Assembly (NCBI RefSeq): GCF_009695875.1
Contig: NZ_VUNC01000008.1
Location: forward strand, 57,089-121,088
Source of the DNA: Olsenella porci
Lineage (GTDB): Bacteria > Actinomycetota > Coriobacteriia > Coriobacteriales > Atopobiaceae
Direction: 5' to 3'
DNA length: 64,000 nt
This document shows, piece after piece, positions 18,004 to 26,588 of this stretch (position 1 is the stretch's first letter; the number at the start of each line of letters is the position of its first letter). A program made the position numbers and the translations under genes. The notes below the pieces were generated by a model, which had not been told where the DNA came from, did not search any database, and saw only the letters and a list, made by a program, of their open reading frames with translations.

Positions 18004-19200
18004 ATGGACATGAGGCAACCACACGAGCTGCGGAACCGGCTCCTGTTCACGTTTCTCGTTGTGGCTGCCTACATGCTCTGCCGGAGCATCCTCCTGTACG
18101 GCGTGGCTGCGGACGAGACGACCGACGCCAGCGGCGCGCAGTACTTCCTCTCCACGCTGGTCAGCGGCGACAGGTACCGGATGACGGTGATGGCCCTGGG
18201 AATTGCCCCCTACCTCAACGCATCGCTTCTCGTCCAGATCATCTTTGCGTTTCGCAACTCGACCTCGAGGGCCAAGATCTCGAAGATCCAGAGTGATCGC
18301 TGGATGCGCTGGGTCTCTGTCGTCTTCAGCGTGGTCATGGCGATCGTGCAGTCGTATGGACTCTCGTATCGACCAGATGCGGGTCCGCTGTGGCTGGTGA
18401 GGACCATCGTGATCCTGGAGATGTTTGGCGGCGCAATGCTGGCGAGCCTCATGTGCCTTCAGAACGAACGGCATGGGGTTGGTGCCTCAATGCCGATCAT
18501 CCTTCTCAACATCGCGCTCTCGCTCTTCCAGAACATGAGCGCCAACCACTTCTTTGAGTTTCCGGCAATCGCGATCCTGTGCCTGGTGGCGATTGCTGGC
18601 ACCGCCTACATGGAGAACTCGATGATCAAGGTCCCATTGCAGCGGGTCTCGATCCACAATGTTCATGCCGACCAGAACTACCTAGCCTACAAGCGCGCCC
18701 CCATGGGCATCATGCCGGTTATGTTCGCGTCGTCCGCGTTTCTGCTGCCGTACTACCTCGTCCACATGCTGGTGAGCTTCTATCCCCAAAATGCGGCGCT
18801 TGTCTCCATCAGCGACAACATGGTCCTGACCAGGCCCCTGGGCGTGGCGGTGTACCTCGTCCTGATAGTCGTCCTTGCCGTGCTGTTCTCCTTCCTGATG
18901 CTCAATCCGCGGGAGACGGCACACCAGATGCAGCGCAACGGCGACAGCATCGTCGGCATGTATGCGGGCGAGCAGACCAGGCGGTTCCTGACCGGCATCG
19001 TGCTTAGGTGGAGTCTGATCAGTGGCATGCTGCAGGCGTGCTGCATGGCCGTCTCGCTAGCGTTGTCGATGCGGGAGATGATCCCGGCAGCACTTGCCAT
19101 GAACCCCACCTCGATGATGATCATCACCAGCATCGTCTGCAGTCTTGTTCAAGAGATCGCCTCGTACTACCGGTATGACGCGTATCGGTTCTTCATGTAG
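18004..19200 (+). CDS. secY2: Accessory Sec translocon channel SecY2
   Basis: A 398-residue multi-spanning membrane protein, the channel through which SecA2 exports the glycosylated adhesin. The hydrophobic profile allows ten segments as in SecY; the size is that of SecY2 rather than the longer housekeeping SecY. Recognisable SecY positions include MALGIAPYLNASLLVQI (the plug/TM2 region) and NPRETAHQMQRNGDSIVGMYAG (cytosolic loop that contacts SecA). The start at 18004 has GGGAAGGA 10 bases upstream and gives a short N terminus as in the family; an in-frame ATG at 17974 is only 2 bases from its purine run. Function is inferred from family and from the adjacent asp and secA2 genes. Confidence 0.88.
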   Translation: MDMRQPHELRNRLLFTFLVVAAYMLCRSILLYGVAADETTDASGAQYFLSTLVSGDRYRMTVMALGIAPYLNASLLVQIIFAFRNSTSRAKISKIQSDRWMRWVSVVFSVVMAIVQSYGLSYRPDAGPLWLVRTIVILEMFGGAMLASLMCLQNERHGVGASMPIILLNIALSLFQNMSANHFFEFPAIAILCLVAIAGTAYMENSMIKVPLQRVSIHNVHADQNYLAYKRAPMGIMPVMFASSAFLLPYYLVHMLVSFYPQNAALVSISDNMVLTRPLGVAVYLVLIVVLAVLFSFLMLNPRETAHQMQRNGDSIVGMYAGEQTRRFLTGIVLRWSLISGMLQACCMAVSLALSMREMIPAALAMNPTSMMIITSIVCSLVQEIASYYRYDAYRFFM

Positions 19201-19220
19201 CGCGAGGGGAGTGACGCAGC

Positions 19221-20840
19221 GTGCAGTACTTTGTTCCAGCCTGGTACAAGCAGGGCGAGTGGATGGAGAACGAGCAGGTCTGGTATCGCGCCAGGACCGT
19301 GACCGAGTTCGATGACACCGTGAAGCAGGTCCAGCTGTTCTTCCGCCGCCATGTGGCTCCGTTTCGAATCGTGCTCCTGGGTTTCTCTCCCAACTTCCGC
19401 CACTTCCTGCACCGGCAGGGCGTCTACCACGCGCCCTACTGGTCGTGCTTCGACGCCATGCAGGGAATCGCCCCCCGCCCCATGCGCACGTTCTCGTTTC
19501 ACGACTTGGCCTGGCCGGACGACGTGGAGTTTGTCTACTCTCCCTTTGCCGTGCTCGCAATGCGAGGGGGCGAGAAGTTCGCGCAGGTGGAGTTTGCCGA
19601 GGACGGCAACATGTTCCTTGTGGACATGTTCCAAGGCGGCCAGCGCGTCTGCACCAATCTTTACGACGACCGTGGCTTCGTTTCGTGCCAGATCGCCTAC
19701 AAGGACGGCGTCCCGGTTCGCCGTCGGTACTTCGACGATGGTGGCACCTGGAAGTTTGCCCAGTACCTGACGGACGGGCACGTGGTCATCAATCCCGCCA
19801 GCGCGTGGTTCCTGCACGGGAGCGGGGATTCCGCCAAGCGGGTTCCGTACCAGAGGCAGCGCTACGACCGCCTGGACGATGTGATCGAGGAGGTGCTGGA
19901 GGACTTCCTGAGGGACACGGCCAAAGACGACGTGTTCACCATCGCCATGGACCCGCAGCACTCCGAGGTCCTGGATCGCGCCCTCGCTGGACGTCCAAAG
20001 GTCCTCTCGTTCTTTGGCCGTCGCATGGGGGAGAGAGGCCTTACAACTGCGGGGCGGAGGCTCCTCTCGTCGGCAGCGTGCGTGGTGGTGGATAAGGAGG
20101 CGACCGCCTTCGGCGTGTGCGAGTCCATGGGCTCAAGCACCGTCCCGGTTCGTGTGATCACCCCCTACGAGGCGCGGGTTGAGTTTGGCGTGAGCCTGCA
20201 CCTGCACGTCCAGAACGTCCTGGTCGCCGTCGACTCGCTGGCGCCGGAGCTGTTTGACGCCACAATCGTTTCTCTTGCCAACTACGTCATCACGAGGAAC
20301 CACCTGGCCCGGGTATGCCTCTTCACTCGCTCGGCGCACTATGACGAGAAGATTTCCCTGCTCAGGCGAGCCCAGGGCGCCCTCCAGAGGGCTGGCTTAG
20401 ACCCGGAGATGGCGAGCGATAGGCAGGGGGTGTCCGAGAACGGGCTCCCGGAGTCAGACGGCACGCCGGTGGTCTTCTCCGTGAGCCAGTGCGTGGACGA
20501 GCTGCACGTGAGCCGCACGATTCGCGAGCAGCGCGTGGTCGTTGACCTCTCGCCCCTGCCCGACCAGTTTCTGCAGATCTCGGCCATGAGCACGGGAATC
20601 CCGCAGATCGCTATGCGCGGGACTGAATACCTCGAGGACGGGAAGAACGGCAGGGTCATCGAGGACGTCTCCCAGCTTGCCGACGCGGTGGACTTCTACC
20701 TTGGTAGCGTGGAGAATTTCAACGAGGCGCAGATTGCGTCCTACGAGCTGGGCGGCAGGTTCACCTCCGAGGAGCTCGTGAAGGCCTGGAAGGAGGTGAT
20801 CGGGATTGGTCAGCACGCGGGCGCTGCAGCTCGGAAATAG
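19221..20840 (+). CDS. asp1: Accessory Sec system protein Asp1
   Basis: A 539-residue cytosolic protein. The N terminus MQYFVPAWYKQGEWMENEQVWYRAR, followed by FDDTVKQVQLFF, matches the opening of Asp1, and the length is usual. Known Asp1 has a glycosyltransferase-B-like fold without activity and forms a complex with Asp2 and Asp3 that binds the serine-rich preprotein and SecA2 at the membrane. The GTG start at 19221 is preceded by GAGGGGA. The 3' end overlaps asp2 by 35 bp, and the secY2 gene ends 20 bp upstream, so the genes form one operon. Sequence divergence from streptococcal Asp1 looks high, so the call rests partly on gene order. Confidence 0.85.
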   Translation: MQYFVPAWYKQGEWMENEQVWYRARTVTEFDDTVKQVQLFFRRHVAPFRIVLLGFSPNFRHFLHRQGVYHAPYWSCFDAMQGIAPRPMRTFSFHDLAWPDDVEFVYSPFAVLAMRGGEKFAQVEFAEDGNMFLVDMFQGGQRVCTNLYDDRGFVSCQIAYKDGVPVRRRYFDDGGTWKFAQYLTDGHVVINPASAWFLHGSGDSAKRVPYQRQRYDRLDDVIEEVLEDFLRDTAKDDVFTIAMDPQHSEVLDRALAGRPKVLSFFGRRMGERGLTTAGRRLLSSAACVVVDKEATAFGVCESMGSSTVPVRVITPYEARVEFGVSLHLHVQNVLVAVDSLAPELFDATIVSLANYVITRNHLARVCLFTRSAHYDEKISLLRRAQGALQRAGLDPEMASDRQGVSENGLPESDGTPVVFSVSQCVDELHVSRTIREQRVVVDLSPLPDQFLQISAMSTGIPQIAMRGTEYLEDGKNGRVIEDVSQLADAVDFYLGSVENFNEAQIASYELGGRFTSEELVKAWKEVIGIGQHAGAAARK

Positions 20841-22314
20841 CGACTACTCCAGGCTGGTGGAGCTGGGGGAGGACGTGGAGTGGTGCTTCGAGCCCGTCCT
20901 TGAGGCCGACGACCCCGAGTACGACATTGCATTCGTGGCGCGTGACCTCACGGAGTCCGAGGTCGCGTATCTCGCCCGGCACGTTCGTGCATACTGCCTG
21001 TTCGTGTCCGATGGCGTTGCCTTGGACGCGCGGATGGCACGCCTGATGCGGAGCCGAATGGGGCGAAGGTATACGGAGGCTGACATCCCGCGCTTCCTAA
21101 GTGACGACTTGAGAAACTACTTCTCGAGCCCCTATGGCGAGAAGTTCGACCCGCATGCGATGGCAATCTCTCCCAACTTCAGGGGAAGCGTGCGCTGGAA
21201 CGGCTACACAGAGGCGGTCTTGCAGGGCTCGTTTGGCGAGTCCATGCAGCAGGTTGCCTACTGGCGCGGTAACGTCCCGGTGGAGCAGGGGCAGGCCATC
21301 GACCTCTGGCTCGAGTACGAGAAGGACGGCGACGTGCAGATTGAGCTGCAGGTGGTACAGTTCCCGCGTGGCAGCGTCTCGGTGGTCCAGAACGTCTGGA
21401 GGTTCTCGGAGGAGGACTTGCGCGAGCTAGTGACCATCGACAACGACAAGCTCCCGGGCCCGATCTTCGTGACGCTCAAAGCGCGGGGCCAGGGGACGCT
21501 CAGGATTCGGGCCCTCCACGACCGCCACTCGCGGCGCGGGGTGGGTGCCTTTGTGCCGGGCGGGCGCCGTTGGGTCACCGCCGACCGCGAGGAGCTGTTC
21601 ACCTACTTTGATCCGGGTGACCTGAAGCCACCGCTGTGCGTGTACTTCTCCGGATACAAGACCATGGAGGGCTTTGAGGGCTACCACATGATGCGGCGGA
21701 TGGGCTGCCCATTCTTGCTGGTGAGTGACGCCAGGCTAGAGGGCGGTGCCTTCTACGTTGGGAGTGAGGAGTACGAGGGTCTGGTCTGCAGGGCGATACG
21801 GGATGCCCTGGGGGAGCTCGGCTTCACGGAGGAACAGATGGTCCTCTCGGGCCTCTCGATGGGGACCTTCGGCGCGCTGTACTACGGCACCATGGTTCGC
21901 TCCAGCGACGTGATCGTGGGCAAGCCGCTCCTGAGCCTGGGCAACGTTGCCAAGAACGAGCGCCTGCAGCGGCCGGGCGTGTTTCCGACCTCGCTCGACC
22001 TGCTCTGGAAGGAGTGCGGCAGCCTGGACGACGACGCGGTGGAGCGGCTCAACAATCGGTTCTGGGACCGCTTTGACCAAACGGACTGGTCCGGGCGCAC
22101 CATCTATGCGGCGTACATGATCGAGGACGATTACGACCACGACGCCTACCAGCGACTCCTGTCCCACTTGAGCGGAAACGGGGCAAAGGTGATAGGGAAA
22201 GGTCTCCACGGCCGCCACAACGACGACACGCGGGGCATCGTAAGCTGGTTCGTCGGCCAGTATCACCGGGTTCTGGGCCAGGAGTACGGAAGGGGCAGGA
22301 GGCGCGATGCCTGA
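20806..22314 (+). CDS. asp2: Accessory Sec system protein Asp2 (acyltransferase-like)
   Basis: A 502-residue protein with a TTG start at 20806 set by a near-perfect AGGAGGTGAT ribosome site inside the end of asp1. The C-terminal half is an alpha/beta-hydrolase fold with nucleophile motif GLSMG (Ser351) and a late His in LHGRHND. In streptococci, Asp2 uses such a triad to O-acetylate GlcNAc on the adhesin and is also needed for export, so both roles are expected here. The early part (TRALQLGNSDYSRLVELGED) matches the Asp2 N terminus. It overlaps asp3 by 8 bp. The catalytic Ser and His are visible; the acid residue I cannot assign with certainty. Confidence 0.85.
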   Translation: MVSTRALQLGNSDYSRLVELGEDVEWCFEPVLEADDPEYDIAFVARDLTESEVAYLARHVRAYCLFVSDGVALDARMARLMRSRMGRRYTEADIPRFLSDDLRNYFSSPYGEKFDPHAMAISPNFRGSVRWNGYTEAVLQGSFGESMQQVAYWRGNVPVEQGQAIDLWLEYEKDGDVQIELQVVQFPRGSVSVVQNVWRFSEEDLRELVTIDNDKLPGPIFVTLKARGQGTLRIRALHDRHSRRGVGAFVPGGRRWVTADREELFTYFDPGDLKPPLCVYFSGYKTMEGFEGYHMMRRMGCPFLLVSDARLEGGAFYVGSEEYEGLVCRAIRDALGELGFTEEQMVLSGLSMGTFGALYYGTMVRSSDVIVGKPLLSLGNVAKNERLQRPGVFPTSLDLLWKECGSLDDDAVERLNNRFWDRFDQTDWSGRTIYAAYMIEDDYDHDAYQRLLSHLSGNGAKVIGKGLHGRHNDDTRGIVSWFVGQYHRVLGQEYGRGRRRDA

Positions 22315-22753
22315 GCAAGAGGGGAGCTGGACCGTCTACTGGGACGAGTATGCCAGCGGCGTCTACCTGTATGGGTCGGAGCTGGAGTTCCACGCCCGCG
22401 ACGACGTGGAGTTTCGCAACGACCTCATGCCTGCGGGGACGGTAATCAAATCCTGGTACTCCATGGTCAACTACCAGGGGAGAAGGGTGGAGCCATCTCT
22501 GCCGATCATCGACGGCGAGGGGAGCTACCACGTCTCCCTCGACATTGACTGCGACGTTCCGCAGGGCATCTTCCTGCGCTTCGTGTTCCTTGGCAAGAAC
22601 GGGGAGGAAGCCGGCAGCCTGGTCATGGACCAGCCCGAGATGGATCTGAAGTGCCCGCTCAAGACCTACAGCTACGAGGCGCAGCTGATTTGCGCAGGGG
22701 CACATGCGTTCCACTTCCACTCGTTTACGATCACCGAGAGGGGGCAGGAATGA
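22307..22753 (+). CDS. asp3: Accessory Sec system protein Asp3
   Basis: A 148-residue protein of the size and place of Asp3, the small beta-sandwich, carbohydrate-binding-like subunit of the Asp1-Asp2-Asp3 complex. Features that fit are the aromatic-rich N terminus (GSWTVYWDEYASGVYLYGSE), the central FRNDLMPAGTVIKSWYSMVN, and the FLRFVFLGKNGEE strand pair, all typical of Asp3. It overlaps asp2 by 8 bp and secA2 by 4 bp (ATGA), indicating coupled translation. No membrane segment or signal peptide. It is the most divergent member of the locus, but position and motifs leave little doubt. Confidence 0.82.
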   Translation: MPEQEGSWTVYWDEYASGVYLYGSELEFHARDDVEFRNDLMPAGTVIKSWYSMVNYQGRRVEPSLPIIDGEGSYHVSLDIDCDVPQGIFLRFVFLGKNGEEAGSLVMDQPEMDLKCPLKTYSYEAQLICAGAHAFHFHSFTITERGQE

Positions 22754-25080
22754 CGGGGGGGAGGCTCGGCCGGGTGGTCCGTGCGGTGAAGGCACGCTCA
22801 AAAAGGGCGCGCGGCCTTTCGGACGACGAGCTGCGGAACGAGACCGCACGGCTCAGGAGCGAGCTCGCGAGGGGCCGGTCGCTCGACGCAATCATGCCCG
22901 AGGCGTACGCGGCTATCGCGGAGGCTGACCGCAGGGTGCTGGGCACCTACCCGTACGACGAGCAGATCTACGGCGCGGCGGCGCTGCAGGCGGGCTGCCT
23001 CGCCGAGATGAGCACTGGGGAGGGCAAGACCCTCACGGCGACGATGCCCCTCTACCTCCATGCGCTCACGGGGAGGAGCACGATCCTGGTCACTGCAAAC
23101 GAGTACCTGGCCTACCGTGACGCCGAGCAGATGCGTCCCGTGTTCACGTTCATGGGGCTGACCGAGCGCGCGGGCGTCTCCAAGGCGCCCGACCACACCC
23201 TCACCAACGACGAGAAGCGCGAGAACTATGCGGCGGACATCCTCTACACCACCCACAGCGTGCTGGCGTTCGACTACCTGCTCAACAACCTCGTCAAGCG
23301 GGCGGAGGACCGCTTCCTCAGGGACTTCGACTTCATCCTGATCGACGAGGCGGACTCGGTGTTGCTCGACGGGGCACAGATGCCGCTGGTCATCTCGGGC
23401 TCCCCGCGCGTGCAGTCCGACCTCTATGCGACCGCGGACTTCTTCGCCTCCACGCTCAGGGAGAAGCGCGACTACGAGGTGGAGGATAAGGCCGTCTGGC
23501 TGACCGACGACGGCGTGAGGTACGCGGAGCGCTACTTCGGCATTCCCAACCTGTTCGCACGCGAGAGCTTCGAGCTCAACCGCCACATCCAGCTGGCGCT
23601 GCGCGCGAGGGTCCTGTTCAAGCCGCAAGAGGACTACATGGTGTCCGACAAGGGCGAGGTCGTCCTCCTGGACAACAGCACGGGCAGGAGCCTCCCGGGC
23701 ATGAAGCTGCGCGGGGGCGTGCACCAGGCGTTGGAGCAGAAGGAGCGTCTGGAGATCTCGCAGGAGCAGCGCTCCGTGGCATCCATCACCTACCAGAATC
23801 TGTTCCTCATGTTCCCCATGATGTGCGGCATGAGCGGCACGTTCTCGGACGCCAGGAGCGAGCTGCTGCGCGTGTACCACAAGCGCGTGGTGGTCGTGCC
23901 GACGCACCGCGGGGTCCAGAGGGTGGACAGGGAGGACCGCTACTTCCAGACAGCGGAGGAGCAGTACGACGCCGCCCTCAAGGAGACGTTGCGCTGCCAT
24001 GCGAGCGGCCGCCCCGTCCTGGTGGTCACGGCGACGATCCAGGACACGCAGATCTTCTCCAGGATGCTAGTTGAGAAGCACGTGCCTCACAGCGTGCTGA
24101 ATGCCAACAACGCCTACTGGGAGGCAGAGATTATCGCGGCGGCGGGCCAGAAGAACGCCGTGACGGTCTCCACCGGCATGGCGGGGCGCGGGACCGACAT
24201 CAAGCTGGGGGAGGGCGTCCGCAAGCTGGGCGGCCTCGCCGTGATTGGCCTGGGCCGAATGCAGAACACACGCCTCGAGCGCCAGGCGCGTGGCCGCGCA
24301 GGCAGGCAGGGCGACCCGGGGTCGAGCCAGTTCTTCGTCTCCCTTGAGGACGAGATCGTGACCCAGATGTACCCCGAGAAGGCCTCTCAGATCCTGGACG
24401 CCGACCGTCCCGTCTCGCGCCGGAAGCTCCGGGGCGTGATCGACCGCGCCCAGAGGACCATAGGGGAGCAGAGCGTCTCGTCCCGCGAGCAGGCGGTTCG
24501 CTACGACCGGATTCTGCGCCGGCAGCGCGAGATCCTGTACGGCGCCCGAAACAGGCTGCTGGACGGGGAGACGGTGCCAGAGGACCAGGTGCGTTCGATC
24601 GTGCGCCAGAACCTCAACCGCTTTGTGAGTGGGCATCCCAAGCTGACCCAGGCCGAGCTCAACCGCTACGTGCTGGACAACCTGTCCTACGAGCTGGACC
24701 AAGAGGAGCTCTCCATGCTCCGAGACGCCCCGGACGCCCGCACGCTGGTCAACAGGTTGGATGACTATGCCGAGCGGCTCTACTCCGCCAAGGTCGCCAC
24801 GTTCGCCTCGCCCGAGGAGCTGCAGGACTACACGCGCGCTTGCATGCTGAAGGCGCTCGACGAGGGCTGGGTCGAGGAGGTCGACTACCTGCAGCAGCTC
24901 CAGTATGCCATCGTCTCCCGGGGCACCGCGCAGCGCAACCCCATCTTCGAGTACAGTCGTGAGGCGTACCGCTCCTTCCAGGACATGCAGCGGATGATGA
25001 TGGAGAGCATCGCTCGCAACTTCTTCCTGGCGGAGTTCCAGATGGGGCGGGACGGCAAGCGGAAGATTCTGTTTCCGTAA
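22750..25080 (+). CDS. secA2: Accessory Sec ATPase SecA2
   Basis: A 776-residue SecA-family motor, shorter than housekeeping SecA and lacking the C-terminal zinc-binding tail, as expected for SecA2. The DEAD motor is intact: Walker A MSTGEGKT near residues 86-93, Walker B LIDEADS near 197, and the second-motor motifs GMAGRGTDIKLGEGV and QARGRAGRQGDPGSS. It should drive the glycosylated adhesin through SecY2 using ATP. The ATG at 22750 overlaps the asp3 stop; a longer open frame upstream lies wholly inside asp3 and was not used. gtfA follows after 11 bp. Confidence 0.93.
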   Translation: MTGGRLGRVVRAVKARSKRARGLSDDELRNETARLRSELARGRSLDAIMPEAYAAIAEADRRVLGTYPYDEQIYGAAALQAGCLAEMSTGEGKTLTATMPLYLHALTGRSTILVTANEYLAYRDAEQMRPVFTFMGLTERAGVSKAPDHTLTNDEKRENYAADILYTTHSVLAFDYLLNNLVKRAEDRFLRDFDFILIDEADSVLLDGAQMPLVISGSPRVQSDLYATADFFASTLREKRDYEVEDKAVWLTDDGVRYAERYFGIPNLFARESFELNRHIQLALRARVLFKPQEDYMVSDKGEVVLLDNSTGRSLPGMKLRGGVHQALEQKERLEISQEQRSVASITYQNLFLMFPMMCGMSGTFSDARSELLRVYHKRVVVVPTHRGVQRVDREDRYFQTAEEQYDAALKETLRCHASGRPVLVVTATIQDTQIFSRMLVEKHVPHSVLNANNAYWEAEIIAAAGQKNAVTVSTGMAGRGTDIKLGEGVRKLGGLAVIGLGRMQNTRLERQARGRAGRQGDPGSSQFFVSLEDEIVTQMYPEKASQILDADRPVSRRKLRGVIDRAQRTIGEQSVSSREQAVRYDRILRRQREILYGARNRLLDGETVPEDQVRSIVRQNLNRFVSGHPKLTQAELNRYVLDNLSYELDQEELSMLRDAPDARTLVNRLDDYAERLYSAKVATFASPEELQDYTRACMLKALDEGWVEEVDYLQQLQYAIVSRGTAQRNPIFEYSREAYRSFQDMQRMMMESIARNFFLAEFQMGRDGKRKILFP

Positions 25081-25091
25081 GAGGGGCTACG

Positions 25092-26588
25092 ATGATCTAC
25101 AACTTCAACCTTGGGATCGGCTGGGCGTCGAGCGGCGTCGAGTACGCGCAGCTCTACCGCGCCCGGATGTTCCGCGCGCTCGGGGAGCCCGCCCGGTTCG
25201 TGTTTACCGACATGTTTCCGCAGGAGAACATCGAGCACTTCACCAGGGCAATTGGCTTCGAGGACGACGAGGTGGTATGGCTCTACACCGCGTTCACGGA
25301 CTTCCGCGTGTCGCCGGTCACCCACACCCTGGCGCAGTTTCAGGACACGATCGGTGACCAGGACTACGCGGTCACCCGTGACGGCAAGGTCGGCAGGCTG
25401 CAGTTTGCGGGACGGGGGGACTACTGCACGCTGTATTTCACGGACGAGAAGCGCGACCTCCTCCACCGCGTGGAGTACGTGTCGGGCGGAAGGCTGATCC
25501 GCAAGGACTACTTCACCTATGGGCGCATCTACTCGGAGTACTACGCCCCCCTCGACGGGAGGGCGCACCTGTACCTCAGGCGCTTCTTCAACGAGGACGG
25601 GTCCGTCGCCTACGAGGAGATGCCCTCTGCCAACGGGTCGACGTTCCGCTTTTCCGACCAGGTGCTCTTCTCCAAGGAGGACCTGGTGGGCTACTTCGTG
25701 CGTCGTTTGCACCTCTCCGCGAGTGACACCGTGATCATCGACAGAACGACCGGCATCGGCCAGGCGATCCTACAGAACGCGGGTGACGCACGGGTGGGCG
25801 TGGTGGTGCACGCGGACCACTACAGCGTTTCTGGGACCGACGACACGCACATCCTCTGGAACAACTACTACGAGTACCCCTTCGACATGTGCCGCCACAT
25901 CGACTTCTTCGTGACCTCGACGCAGGCGCAGGCGGACCTCATGACCGAGCAGTTCCGGCGCTACGTTGGCGAGGCGCCGCGGATCGTCGTGATTCCCGTG
26001 GGGAGTCTTGACCACCTTACCCATCCCGCAACGCCGCGCAAGCCGTTCTCGGTGGTCACGGCGTCTCGCCTGGCATCGGAGAAGCACCTGGACTGGGTGA
26101 TCGAGGCCTGCGTGCGTGCCAGGGAGAGGGTCCCGGGCCTGACCCTGGACATCTGCGGCGAGGGCTCAGAGCTCGGGCGCCTCCAGGCGCTGGTGAGGGA
26201 GCGCGACGCGGGGGAGTACGTGCGCTTTCTGGGGCAGATGGACATGGCGCAGGTATATCCCAACTACGAGCTGTACCTTTCTGGCTCCACGAGCGAGGGC
26301 TTTGGCCTGAGCCTGATGGAGGCGGTTGGTAGCGGCCTCGCCATGATCGGTTTCGACGTCCCCTACGGCAACCCGACCTTCATCGACGACGGTGGGAACG
26401 GACACCTGGTCCCGGTCAGGGAGGCCATGACCGAGGGCGAGCGGGTGCAGGCGTTGGCGGACTGCGTGACGCGGTACTTCCTGCACGACGACCGAGCGGC
26501 GTTTGAGCGCAGGTCCTACCAGATTGCGGAAGACTACCTTACGGAGCGTGTGGCTGAGCGATGGAACGGCGTGATTGGGACAAGGTGA
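25092..26588 (+). CDS. gtfA: Glycosyltransferase GtfA (adhesin O-GlcNAc transferase catalytic subunit)
   Basis: A 498-residue GT4-type enzyme. The N terminus MIYNFNLGIGWASSGVEYAQ is the characteristic GtfA opening. The C-terminal half has the donor-binding signatures FSVVTASRLASEKHLDWVIEA and the EGFGLSLMEA E-x7-E motif. In the serine-rich adhesin systems GtfA and GtfB form a cytosolic tetramer that adds the first GlcNAc to Ser/Thr of the unfolded repeat regions; GtfA is the catalytic part. It starts 11 bp after secA2 and overlaps gtfB by 28 bp. With about 1000 serines in the substrate, this is the main glycosylating enzyme encoded at this locus. Confidence 0.9.
   Translation: MIYNFNLGIGWASSGVEYAQLYRARMFRALGEPARFVFTDMFPQENIEHFTRAIGFEDDEVVWLYTAFTDFRVSPVTHTLAQFQDTIGDQDYAVTRDGKVGRLQFAGRGDYCTLYFTDEKRDLLHRVEYVSGGRLIRKDYFTYGRIYSEYYAPLDGRAHLYLRRFFNEDGSVAYEEMPSANGSTFRFSDQVLFSKEDLVGYFVRRLHLSASDTVIIDRTTGIGQAILQNAGDARVGVVVHADHYSVSGTDDTHILWNNYYEYPFDMCRHIDFFVTSTQAQADLMTEQFRRYVGEAPRIVVIPVGSLDHLTHPATPRKPFSVVTASRLASEKHLDWVIEACVRARERVPGLTLDICGEGSELGRLQALVRERDAGEYVRFLGQMDMAQVYPNYELYLSGSTSEGFGLSLMEAVGSGLAMIGFDVPYGNPTFIDDGGNGHLVPVREAMTEGERVQALADCVTRYFLHDDRAAFERRSYQIAEDYLTERVAERWNGVIGTR

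Noticed and set aside
22651..22749. Longer SecA2 starting inside asp3
   Set aside because: The extra codons overlap asp3 in another frame and have no SecA similarity; the ATGA overlap at 22750 is the natural start.
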